The notes under the pieces are model-generated. The model was not told the DNA's origin. It saw nothing but the letters and a program-made list of their open reading frames with translations, and ran no database searches. From Rotaria sp. Silwood1 (taxonomy: Eukaryota > Rotifera > Eurotatoria > Philodinida > Philodinidae): a stretch of 64,000 bases of DNA. This document shows positions 49,427 through 61,324 of the stretch, piece after piece. How positions within the stretch are numbered: the stretch's first letter is position 1; the number at the start of each line of letters is the position of its first letter. The stretch is taken from the NCBI GenBank assembly GCA_905250075.1, contig CAJNOP010000227.1, positions 186,001-250,000 of the forward strand. Direction: 5' to 3'. The position numbers were made by a program, and so were the translations under genes.

Positions 49427-50415
49427 TTATTTTTCATCGTCATCAAAAGTTGTTTCATCATTATCATTATCATCAATAAGCATTTGATCACGCATATCTC
49501 GTTTAACTTGATTTAATAATTCGTAAAGCGATTTTTGACCAGAAGAACCACGCTTATATTGACCTAACAAAAAACAAACAATATCTATATCATTTAATTA
49601 TTATCATTGACACTTACTGAAACGTTTTTCACAATGTTCACCATAACGATCATCTGGACATTGACAATAGTAAGTTGTTTTGAGAGAAACACATCGACCA
49701 GTATTACAAATATTTGGTCGACAGTTATTCCCCGAATCACCAGGATTAGAAAATCCTAAAAACCGCAAAAAATAATCACATTAAATCTTATTAAAACATC
49801 AACCTACTTGATTCACAATTTTTTCCTAAAAAATATAGCAGACAGAAGATTCAATACAACAAAGTCCAATTTATTATCTACCGTAATAATCAGTTGGACA
49901 TTTACACCAATAATCATCAATTACATTCATACATGTACCTCCATTTTGACACGACGAACGATAACATGCATCAGCTGAAAAATTAAACAGCTTAATACAT
50001 AATGGATATAATTTATAAACATACCAATGCCACAATAGACACCTCGCCATGGACCAACACATCTACAATCAAATCCCCTTTGTCCTCTTGGAGTACAAAT
50101 ACCACCATGTTCACAAGGATTAGATGAACATGCTTCTGATGATGGATTCCAAGGTGACTGTGTAGTTTCTGGAGTCCAGATTATCGTTGCATGATTTGTT
50201 GTACTTTTCTTAGGCCATAGAAATCCCCTAAGCTGACGATATTCATTATCATCATTATCATCATCATCATCATCATCGTCAACTAAATTGCAAATTAAAA
50301 AGATATTCTTAGAATAGAATTTTGATATACACTTACAGTCACGATTGGTAGCAGAAATTGCAATGACCAAAACACAAAAGGTGAAAGCAAATAAGAAGAA
50401 TTGTCGCAGTTTCAT
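49427..50415 (-). CDS. secreted three-EGF-domain protein, copy B
   Basis: Six exons: 50337-50415, 50025-50282, 49882-49974, 49808-49825, 49618-49755 and 49427-49563. Phases agree, giving 240 aa. The layout is the same as copy A: signal peptide MKLRQFFLFAFTFCVLVIAI, linker, three six-cysteine EGF modules, the same 18-nt microexon, and a charged tail (TTFDDDEK). The EGF modules are nearly identical to copy A, but the linker between signal peptide and EGF 1 is different and about 19 residues longer. It has an Asp run encoded by a GAT microsatellite (about 50260-50280) followed by a Trp/Thr/Pro-rich stretch (FLWPKKSTTN, TIIWTPETTQSPWNP). The exon 4 donor is GTAGGT. Likely secreted; partner unknown. 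Confidence 0.85.
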
Positions 50416-53400
50416 ACTTATAGACGTGCAGTTATAATATGAAAGTGAATGTGAATAGTTTTTTGTTATATATATATACAACATTGATTCACCCTAATAA
50501 ACATACATAAAGAAACTTTTGAAGTGAAAAAAGAATTACAGAGAATCTGTGTTTCTTTTCAATATTCTTGAATGCGACTTATTCATTATTTTATTTTTCA
50601 AGGTAGAAAGATGCCAAAAGCATAACTGACATGACATTAAATTGCTCGACAACTACCTGAAACATTTTGTATTTTTCATCTAGAGAAAAAAAAATAGAAA
50701 TATTATCAAACATTAACTATGAATAATATTGATTAGAAGGACTATATATTTCGCATATTGAATTGAATAAATAAATTAGTACAAGAGTACAATCATACTA
50801 TTAGTAAACCGATTACTTTCATCAAGGACGAAAAGAGGTTGAAATAACGGTAATAGAGTGCAGATGTAGGTCGACTAAAGATCTCACCCATATCATTTTG
50901 TTGTTCGATTCCAATAGTTTAAAAGGTTTTATTCTGATTACTCACAGAAGACAATATATGAAAAGCTAATTGTATTCTACAAAAAATTTCTTTTGTTCTC
51001 ATTGGATTTATTTCCCTAGGCAATAAATTCTCAATAAAAACATTTTAAATATCTGCCGAATTGTATTTAAATTATGGCATCATCTACCTTCCAGTAGTAT
51101 GGTATTTAAAAAATAAAAATTCAGGATGAGGAAGATTTTCAAATGAAGAATCATTTCTCAATGATATGTTTAAAGTGATTCTATTCAATACATAAGATAG
51201 AGCTGTTTATCAATTGTTTGATTGAATGATTCTTCTTTCTCGTACACAAAACTGATTGAATGGACAATTGAGCTATGCATGTGAAGAAAATGAAGAACAA
51301 TCGGATTTCCATTGATTTTAATCTTATGGATGAATATTCTTTTTATACAGGAATACGTATGAATTGATATCATATGTCGAAACATAGATTGTACGGCAAA
51401 GGTTGGTTTAATATAATATTTGCGATGTGTCGAGACGAAGAAATTTGAGCTACTAATTAAAAATTTGTGTTCTTGAAGTACAACCAAACTATGTAAGTAT
51501 TATTCAAGTGAAGTCATGATTATTATAGACTAAAATTATCAGTGTAAATTACGAATAGTAAATTTTTCTGATTCTTTGAAGTGTTATGTCTTACAATTTC
51601 AATTGAATACAAAATTTGTTTTGTTTTTTACGTTGATTTTACAAGGATTAGAATTATCTGACTTTATCAAACTTGTGATCATTATGAAGGAGCTACTGAG
51701 ATTTATATAATGACACGTATAACATGTTTTGACTGAATTAAAAGAAACTCAAAGTTTTGAATAGTCAATTCTCATACTGAGCTGATTTTCCTTGTTAAGT
51801 GTGAGTCTCGTCATCACTTTCTCTCTAATTCGTTTTGTTTGAAGGTGCGATATATAACTTGGCTTATAAAAGAAATGCTGGAAGTTTCTGATTATTAATA
51901 CAAGTTGTTTCACTCAACATCTTATCATATCATGCTGTGCTACGTTCGCATTATAGCCATTTTATTACGGTATTTCTTAGAACTGACAGTGTAATAGCAG
52001 TAGATAGTCGATTAGAGAACTGATATTAGTATATGACTATCGAATGATGGTGAGAGAATCCCGTACTGCTCAATTGCTAAAATACATCCAATATAGCTCA
52101 CATCATATCGAAGTCTTGCCGACGGTTCTTATCTAGATTAAATCGTCTGAACACTTTCGGTATTATGAATTTCAAAAGTCTATAAAGAATCATGGTGTTT
52201 TCAGTTGATTTTGGACCATTAACAACGACTAGTTAAATGACAATAATCTTCCTGCGAAAAAAATCATAAATACTATTTGAAACTTAGAAAAACTATATTA
52301 TAATTATTTTATTAGAGCTAAATCTTCTTCTTGTGAAATTATTTGATCTGATACATAGACGATGAGCACAAAAATAAACTATTAAATCAGAATAGTTTCG
52401 TAAATTGATCTAAATGTGATAAGATGCTTGAATGTTTATTGTATAAGCTTTTGCTGTAGTGTCATACGCGAAAAAAAACTTCTTGCGACCGAATTCGGGT
52501 TCAGATCGGAGCTAATTAACATCGAATATATGTTTTCACAGTCACAGCATTGCTTTCAGAGTTTTAACTTATATGAAAAATATACTATTTAGTGTAATTC
52601 ATAAACTTCTCCATCAAGATAACACGTGTTCACCTGTTTCTTTAGTAATGTATCTTTCTCTTCATCTATTCAGTTACTTGGTTATATAGTTCATCATCGT
52701 CATCTGTTGATGTTGCTCAATCATGATCGAACTGATTTTCAATCCTATACTTTTCATATAAGTTAGCCATTTTGAAAACTTCGACATTTGTGTCTAGAAT
52801 ATGGTCGAGTAGAAGACCTAGAACCACATCCAAAGCTACGTACTTCGTAGCTCAAAAAAAAACATTAAATTGAAATTAATTCTGCAAACAGATCATTACA
52901 GGATTAGTTATGAAAAGAGTTATTTTTTGAGTCAATAAAATAAAGAAAAACCATATTGATAAACAATAATAAAAAAGTCAATTGTTTTGACATACATCTG
53001 ATCGTATCTTGGGTAAGAAGAGTCATTGACAAGAACATTTTCAGATTATTCTTAGTCTCATTGGAATCTATTTATAGTCATAAGATGAAGTTCAAAGCTC
53101 GGAAATAATTGATGTACTTCCTTCGCAAGAGTCTTGTTCTTCTGAAATAATCATTCGAGATAAGTATCTAAAATGATTCACTACATATTAAAAAAAAATA
53201 TTTTTTTTTTAACTTTTTCTTTTTCATATTAGAATTTGTGTGTCTTATAAAACACTGTTTCTCTTTCATCGATCATATCGTCTACAAATATAAGTACACA
53301 ATGAGTAATCATTAGATAGTTTATCGTTAAAACTAAATCCATTGTAAGCATCAAATACGAAATATATATATTGACACAATCGTCGCCTCTTACGTTAGTC

Positions 53401-53967
53401 AAAACAAATAGTAAATAACCGCAATCAGCTAACAATGCACACTCGAATTTGTTTTTTCTACCACGCATAAAAAAAAAACATCTCGATCTGAGATAATAAT
53501 TTGAAATAAATCTCATACATATTCTAAAAATTATGAGTTTTAATAGAAAAAATGTATTTTTCAAATATCAATTTGGATTCCATTTAGAAAAATGTAAAAG
53601 AAAAAAAAAAAAAACAAACTTGCCATTTTATATATAAAAATTATGAATATATTGATGACAATAGTAAATACATACAAATAAACATGAACGCACGAAGAAA
53701 AATATACAAAAAAGTTTTTGAGAAAGAAGAAAATGAAGAACAACACTGTAGTAGAAAAAAAAAGAAGACAAAAAGCGCTTCAAAATAATTCTGGAAAAAG
53801 AAAAGGACGTTTGCCAATAGATAATTAATATAAACTACCAAAAAAAGAAGAAACACAAACAACCAATAGCATACATATAGATCTTCCACTGAGAAATATA
53901 AGAACTCAAAAAAAAACAACAATCAAACTCATTCACTCATAGATAAAACACATATTTCACTTTTGTT
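50416..53967. other. intergenic within duplication unit B
   Basis: About 3.5 kb between the EGF B start and the kelch/b561 stop. The part near 50460-50650 matches the upstream flank of copy A and 53215-53470 matches 45735-45970. Poly-T/A runs around 53500-53900 generate Phe-rich false reading frames. No gene is supported. Confidence 0.45.
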
Positions 53968-56900
53968 TTAATTTCGTCGATATAATGGAAATCTATCGGA
54001 ACGTATTGTGGATGAAGAATATTGGCCGGTATTTATTTGTTGAGAATTTGGTGTAGATAAATGTTTATTGGAGCCTAATTCGAGTGAGATTGTGCTCGTT
54101 TTGTTGCTGAATTGTCGATCGTCTAAAATTAATAAAACAAAAAAAGTTAAAATTATCAATATAATTATCAAGAAAATTTTTTTTTATCAAGCATAAAATA
54201 AGCAAAGTATAAGCGCAAAATACACAATAGTAGATTTAAGCATAAATATATAGCATAAGCAAAATATGATGATGAAATACTGAACGTACGGCAAAGGTTG
54301 TTCATTTTCAGGTGCATAACCAACATAATAATCAAAACCACTACTTTCAGATGGTCCACTTCTTTTTCGTGGTGGTATTGGATATTCTCTTTCATTAGGT
54401 CGAGGATATTGAGGAAGTGTAGCTGATGAAGTAACATCACCAAGTCTTGGTTGTCTTTGTGAAGGTATAAGTGGTGCCATATCATCACCATTAGTTCCAC
54501 CACCACGTCGATGTAAACTAGTATCACGTTTTGATGGTTCTGGTGGTACAACACGACTTCCACCTTGACGTGGTATATGTATTGCTGTTCCATGTTGTTC
54601 AGTTGGTTCATCTGAATATTTTAATGATGATTGTGATGTACCTTTTGGATCCTCTCGTTTTTCTACATTGGAGATAATAATAAATAACTTATTTATTCTT
54701 TTTTTTTTTTTTTTCTGTTTTATTTCATTCTTTACTCATTATTAGAAATTAACATATAACATATTTATCTAGATAATAGATTTCTATGAAATAATTAACT
54801 ATAGAATCGATCATTTTGTTTTTTTTTTCTTCTTTTTTGTTGAATAAGTCTATCTTATTTTATTTTCTTACCTGTATGTGAATATGATTTAGATTTACCA
54901 GAAGAATCACGACGTAATAATGCAACAATTTCTAGACCAATAATTAATAAGACAAGAAAACCAAAATAAATATACCATATAATCCAAACAGGTAATGGTA
55001 ATACAGCAAGAAAAACACCTAAACATATATTAACAAAACCAAGTGCTAATATTAATAAACCTAAAATACGATGACCAATACGCCATGCACCTTCACCACC
55101 CCATGTATCACGATGTTTTATTTGTTGAGTATATTTTTTATCTGTTTCAATAAAACTTTCATTTTTTTTATCATGCATACTGAGAAAAACAGCACCAGCT
55201 CTGAAAAATAAATGAATAAGAATAGAAAAATAAAACTATGTGCGTACAATTTTCTATGGATTTCAAATATGAATCACCAACAGATTATTCTATTCTATCT
55301 ATTTTCGAACAAATTTTTTGTCATCATCCTTTTATTTAATCTGTCAGATATGCAATAAGAAAGTGATTCATTTATTATAATGTGATATACAATTTGTGAT
55401 CGTATATTAAACATCTACTAGAGTTTTTTTTAGATTAAATTTCAAAAAATTTAACTTACAATCCAGCAAAAAATTGAATAATTGTTAAAATAAATGTAAT
55501 TATACCAATAATAGCATGTGCATGTTTAAAATGAAGCCATGCTGGAGCACGAACAGAATGTACACCAAAAGCAAAACCACAAATAGCTAATGCAACACCA
55601 AAAAGCTAAAAGAAAATGTTTATCAAAACAAAAAATTCAACATTAAATATGTTTTTTTACTTGTAAAGCCATATGTAATGGTCGTCTAACAGATAAATTT
55701 TTTGCATGTCGACCAACTAAATAACCAATTGGAAAGATTACACCATAAGTAAAAAATTGAAATATTCCATGAAGATGATAAAATGAAAATGGATAAATAC
55801 ATCGACGTGAACCAGGTGCACTTATTGCATCTTGTGGTGATGCTTGTAAAAACCAAAGATCCGAAAGTAAACGACGATTGCTATAAAAAAAAAGATTATA
55901 TTTAAAAAAAACTTTTTCCGAGAAAATTCTACAAAAATAAAGAAATTTCAATTTTAACATATCATAGAAGTTCTTGGTAGAAAAGATTTATGAGATCTCA
56001 ATAGATTTTGAAATACATAATGAAGATATGATCATAACAAATTTTCGTGTTTTGAATTTTTGCAAAAAAATATTTATGTATAGATTTTATATTTTATCAT
56101 ACAAATCAGTTGATGATCAAATAAGTTCTCTATATAGAATATAAAGTTTGCGAAAAATTTTTCTTTTATTAAAAGTATTCAGAAATAACTTTTTTTTTTC
56201 TTAAATATACAAATGTTAATTAATCTGAAAAAAACTAGTAACCGTTAAATGTTCAACAAAACTTAATTGAAAGTAGTCATATTCAAATTTCCTTCTCTGT
56301 GTTTATTCAATAGATTTCGATGATTTAAGAATACAATATGTATTAGAAAAAAATCTTTTTTATTTTGATTCTTTCTTTCGAGAACTGTACTAATCCTCAG
56401 TCCTTGATCTTTCAAAAAGTGACAATCCGATGTCTTGTTATATAGTTTCAAAGCTTATCGATTGGTCAGCTAAAGAATATCAACGAAGAAAAACTTAATT
56501 TTTCACATCTTTTATTTATCATGTTCATGATAAATTTAACGATTATGAAAAATCTTATTGATAAATACTTACATAACACTTCGTCCACCATAGACAAACA
56601 TACCAGGAGCACCTTGAAAACATCCAGCAACATAAGCAGCACCTTCTCGTTGTATTGGAAAACCACCCTCCTATAATGATATAAGATAATTTTTTATATC
56701 TATATATAAGTTCTATATCGAAATTAAACGACAGGTAGCTTTCATGCATTATACAATCATGCTGTATCTCAATATAATACATTGAAAAATAAAAAAAAAA
56801 AAAACATAATCAGCGAAAGAATAGAAAACTAACCCGTAATTTCTTTATTTATTTCAACAAAAAAAATGAAGTAGAAGAACTGTAGAATTATATCGGAAGA

Positions 56901-58596
56901 AGAATTATTTAAAATATTATTTAAACTTACTGATGATGGACGTGCTCTTTTTAAAAACCATTCTTTTTGACTTAAACTAAATACAGCAACTTCATCATTT
57001 GGACTTATATAAGACTAAAATTTAAAAAAAAAATACAATCAAATTCAACAATTAATTCTTTTGTTAAAAATAAATTCTTACACGAATAGATGATGGATTA
57101 AATTCTCGACCACCCCATAAGACAGCTACTGGTGGTTCATTTCCTATATTACCTCCTGACCATCCACCAAATATACCTTGACCCATAGATGCACACACAC
57201 TATATGATGGAAGTGTAACCATAGCAGCACCTGTTTTTGTTGTTGGACATTCCCAAAGACGTTCCCAATGTCCACGATCAATATGTAATAACCATGTATC
57301 TGTTGATGGACATGGACCACCTTTACCATAACCACTAGATATAACATAAATATTGATATGAAAAAAGAAAATGAATCATTAGGAAGAAAAAAAAAAGTCA
57401 TCAGTAAATTTTTCAATGAGTCAAACTGATGACTAATATTATGTTTCTTTTACCTTAGACAACCACCATAAAGTAAAAGATGATTATCAGTGAGTAATGT
57501 TGTTGAATGACCATAACGAGCATGTGGATATGATGGATTAAATGAAGATAAATCATACATAACTATTTTCAAAACAAAAAAAAAAGATATATATATTGAT
57601 TAATTTAATATGAAGGAAATATTTTTTCCTAGAAAAAAAAAATTTACTTATAGCTCCTTGTCCAGCACCAATTGGATTAAAACCTGATGTAACTTGACTA
57701 CTTGTTTCAACAGTTGAATACATCCATTCACGTGATTTACCCATACTATAAATAATTCTTGGTAAACCACTTGAATATGGTGTTGCAGCTGCTGAACCAA
57801 AACCACGTCCATATTGAGATGTTTGTGTTTGTTGCCAACTTTTTGTTCTAATTAAAAATAAAATAGCAAATCAAAAAAATAAATAAATAAATTCATAATT
57901 CTTTAAGAATTACTAACGCATAACTAAGAAACCAAGAATCTGGTAATGCATAAAAATTTTCATCAGCACGATCATCATCATTATTATAATTATTATGTCC
58001 CATAGGATTCATTTGATTAAAATTTTGTGGATTCATTACTCCTGGATTTTGTTTCGTCATAGCAGCTGCCTCTCGTTTAGTCATAGTTTTTGATTTTTGT
58101 TTATCTGCTCCTCCTGCTGGATTTTGTTTATAACTAGCAAGTCCTGATTGTCCATATCCTATGTATGGATTATAAAATTGTGATGAACCTTGCATACCAA
58201 AACCACCAAATATATATAAACCACTGCCTATTGCACTAGCCGATGCCATACCATAACGACTAGATGGTGCATTTGGAAAATTAAGTGGTTCCCATAGACC
58301 TAACATTAAAAAAAAAGAAATAGTAAATATGAATTATTGAAAAATCATATATGATCAAATTTGATAAAACCTTGAAGAAGATTGAATGCATAACTATCTT
58401 GACGAGGCATTCCAGATTGATCACGACCACCATATAAAATAAGAAATACAGAATCATAACCAAGTGCAGCATCACGTCTTGGCATTGGTGTATCTCCACT
58501 TGAACCATCGCTAAGTAAAATCCATTGAAGTTGTTGAGAATTTATGGATAAAATAGATATTAGAAAATAATGAAGAAATATCGCTTGTTTTGTCAT
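53968..58596 (-). CDS. kelch-repeat / cytochrome b561 membrane protein
   Basis: Twelve exons: 58371-58596, 57918-58299, 57648-57847, 57454-57562, 57082-57334, 56931-57014, 56573-56670, 55661-55880, 55460-55605, 54872-55200, 54290-54662 and 53968-54106. All phases agree, giving 852 aa. A signal peptide (MTKQAIFLHYFLISILSI) leads into an extracellular kelch-like propeller (about 25-460) with GG-doublet repeats such as FLILYGGRD, LYIFGGFG, LLLYGGC and MFVYGGRS, interrupted by an Asn/Gln/Gly-rich insert. The b561 core (about 480-645) has five hydrophobic segments and the four candidate heme histidines H488, H520, H554 and H616 (YHLHG, LHMALQ, KHAHAIIG, RIGHRILG). A roughly 200-residue Pro/Arg-rich cytosolic tail ends FPLYRRN. 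It may be a transmembrane electron carrier (ferric or ascorbate-type) with a sugar- or protein-binding head. The last acceptor (TTCAG at 54107-54111) is chosen to keep the frame conserved in the duplicate. Confidence 0.87.
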
Positions 58597-59220
58597 TATT
58601 ATTATTATCTAAAGTAAAGAAAATAAACGACTATTCTAAATAAAAATAAATATTACTCATATCACTAAACGAACATCTTCATATATGATTCAACTTCTAC
58701 GTAACATTTAGTATAGTGTAAAGACAACTATGTTTAATTTTCTTCTCTTTTTTTTTTTTTATTACATTTTTATCAAAATTTTAAAATCAATAATTTCTTT
58801 TTATTTTTTGTCGTTCTCTAGCACATTTTCTTTCACCTGTATTTTTATGTATGTGAAGAATTCAATTTAGTTTTTTTGGTCACACATTAATATGATGAGG
58901 AAAAAAAATGAATTAGTAATTTTTGAAAGATATGAATCAATTACTACGAGAGAAATAAAGAAAAAGATCTTGATATGACGATTCGATTCTTTTTTTTTTT
59001 TTTCTTCCAATATAATTTCAAGATTTTATAACATGCTTTGCATTACATAGTCTTCCCTTGATGTAAAGATCTCTTTTTTTTTTCAAAGAGGAAAAGAAAA
59101 GATCAATTGAATTGACGAAAAAAAAAAATGAATGTGACAATTTACCTGTTTATGTTCTTCTTTTTCTTTTAATATATATCGTTGACAGTGACTTGACTAT
59201 ACATCAAGAGAAACTCATTT

Positions 59221-59245
59221 CTTTCTTTCTTTCTTTCTTTCTTTT
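59221..59245. repeat. (CTTT)n microsatellite
   Basis: Six tandem CTTT units within a longer T/C-rich tract upstream of the kelch/b561 gene. Confidence 0.9.
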
Positions 59246-60769
59246 TCTTTTTATTCTTTCTCTGTGTTTGGTCTCATAAAAGGTAGTATAGCATAGATGA
59301 AGATCGAAAAATATATGCCACACGCGCGCTTCCTATGTTCGCTTACTGCTTACTCGCTAACGGGCCCGACTGAATGAAAGAAGTGTAATTTGCCCGTAAG
59401 TATAGAAAAGAGAAAGAATATGAACTTTTTCTTTTGCCTCCGCTCTGTCTTATTGTCGCACGGATGCAAATAGAAGAAAAGGTTCAATTTTTCTTTTTCT
59501 ATCGTTCATTCATATTCCAAGTTTTAATTGCAACATGACTGAAGTTTATTTAGTCATCGTCATCACCGCCCCTACAGACGAAGAAAGAACAATGTTAATA
59601 GATTGAAGATGAAGAACAACGAAAAGAAGAAAAAAAACAACGAAAAAATTGTGATATATGTCATTTTGTTGTCTCGATCCGACAAAGAGAAAAAAAAAAT
59701 GAGAACAAAGAACACACATTATGAATCATACGGCAGCATTAAAAAAAAATGCCGATGTAAAAGGAACAAAAAAGGCCAAGGACACCTACACATGTTGCAT
59801 TCTGTTGTAAACCTCAAAAGAAAAATTGTTTTCAAAAACTTGTCATTTATAATTAGACAAATAAACTTATGTCATTGAAGCAAGGACAGATGTGTTTTTT
59901 TTTTCTTTTTTTTTTCAGTTTAAATATTAATTTAAAAACAAAATCTAAACTGTCGATGATTGTTTGTAGATTTATAATGTCATATTTATTGTTAATTTCA
60001 TCTGTAATAAAATTTCTAAGAGTATATAAAAATATTTATTTCATGTACTTCAAACAAATGAAAATCAATGTCTATAACTTTATTAAACAGTGTTTTTATT
60101 GATAGATTTGTAGATTTTGCTTTTGTCTAACTATCATTAAAGAATTATTCAATGAAAATAATTATCTTTAAATATGATTTGAGATGAAGATTGACGTCAA
60201 TACAGTATAGTCTTTTATCAATCGAATATAATCTGCTTAAAAAAAAATCGGATATTTTATATTATGTTTTTCGATGAATTTCTCTAAAGATTTCTTGAAA
60301 TTTTACATGATTTTAGTAAAAATACTAATGAATTCTTCTAACACATATTGACTTATAATAGAGTAGACGATTATTTCCTAGTAAATATTATATAATAGAG
60401 TCAAAACTTATTTTTTTAAAAATAAAATAACTTTATAAGATTCGATTCTATTCGATTTAAATAATATGAAATCATTAAATCAAATATATAAATTATTTTT
60501 GATGTTCCAAAAAAAAAAAAATGATCTTATTCAACAATTAATAAAAGAAAATCTTGTACAAATATTTCATGAACAAGGTCATATATTATTTCCTTTACTT
60601 TTTCAACAACTATAAATATAGATTTCTTTATATAACCGGAACAAAAAAAAGAAAATCATAAAAACATGAATATTTCATCGATTCAATAAATTGATAACAC
60701 TTATTAATGAAAATATTGTTTATTTAATATAATTTAGTTCATGTTGAATATTAATTAATTTTTTTTTTT

Positions 60770-61010
60770 TACCAATTTCTATTTTAGTTTGATTATAACG
60801 AATCGATTCATTTAGAAATAATCCTTGAGTTAGATTACTCAACAATACTCGTCAACCTATGATTAAATATATTGGAATAGATGCTAATACAACAATCATT
60901 GATACATATAACCTTGCACATGTACTTCTAAATCCTATGTTATCATTTCTCTCTTTTTCTTTTTTTGTCGATTTGAACACTAAAATTATTCGAACATAAC
61001 TTTACAACTC
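60770..61010 (-). pseudogene. possible membrane-protein remnant
   Basis: One minus-strand frame reads through about 75 codons with a single stop. It includes a hydrophobic helix (LYVSMIVVLASIPIYLIIG) flanked by charged sequence (STKKEKERNDNIGF; LFLNESIRYNQTKIEIG). No start, splice partner or family was recognised. It could be a decayed exon or chance. Confidence 0.2.
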
Positions 61011-61302
61011 TTCATAGTCAAACTATGTTTCATTCTACTAATTGTCAAGTTCTAGTACATATGATTTCATATTTATAATTATTCATTATACAGTGACATT
61101 GATCAGTCTACATTTTTATATGGTTGTATTGGCACATAAAAAAAAAATAAATAGTGATTAGATTTTACCTGTATTATTGAAGGACAAATATCGATGCAAT
61201 AGTAAGGTTGGCATCGAATATAGAGAGAAAGAAAAAGAGAAGAAGTGCAATAAACAGCACATTTAAAGCGTTAAACTTTTCGCTATGACACTACTTATGC
61301 AT

Positions 61303-61324
61303 TGACAGACAGACGGACAGACAG
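61303..61324. repeat. (GACA)n microsatellite
   Basis: Five GACA/GACG units with one substitution. Confidence 0.85.

Larger units (their letters stand above)
49330..54180. repeat. segmental duplication, unit B
   Basis: The source-side unit: it contains EGF copy B, the block at 53215-53470 that matches 45735-45970, and the intact 3' exon of the kelch/b561 gene. Its right boundary falls in intron 11 of that gene (between 54107 and 54289). Confidence 0.8.

Noticed and set aside
53501-53922. Overlapping Phe-rich minus-strand frames
   Set aside because: Produced by poly-A/T tracts; they lie in the 3' flank of the kelch/b561 gene.
59603-60102. Two plus-strand frames rich in Lys/Asn and Phe
   Set aside because: Low-complexity poly-A/poly-T translation near the kelch/b561 promoter region.
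60467-60616. 50-codon plus-strand ATG frame with gene-like codons
   Set aside because: Too short, contains a poly-A-encoded Lys run, and has no homologue or neighbouring exon; left as an unassigned remnant.
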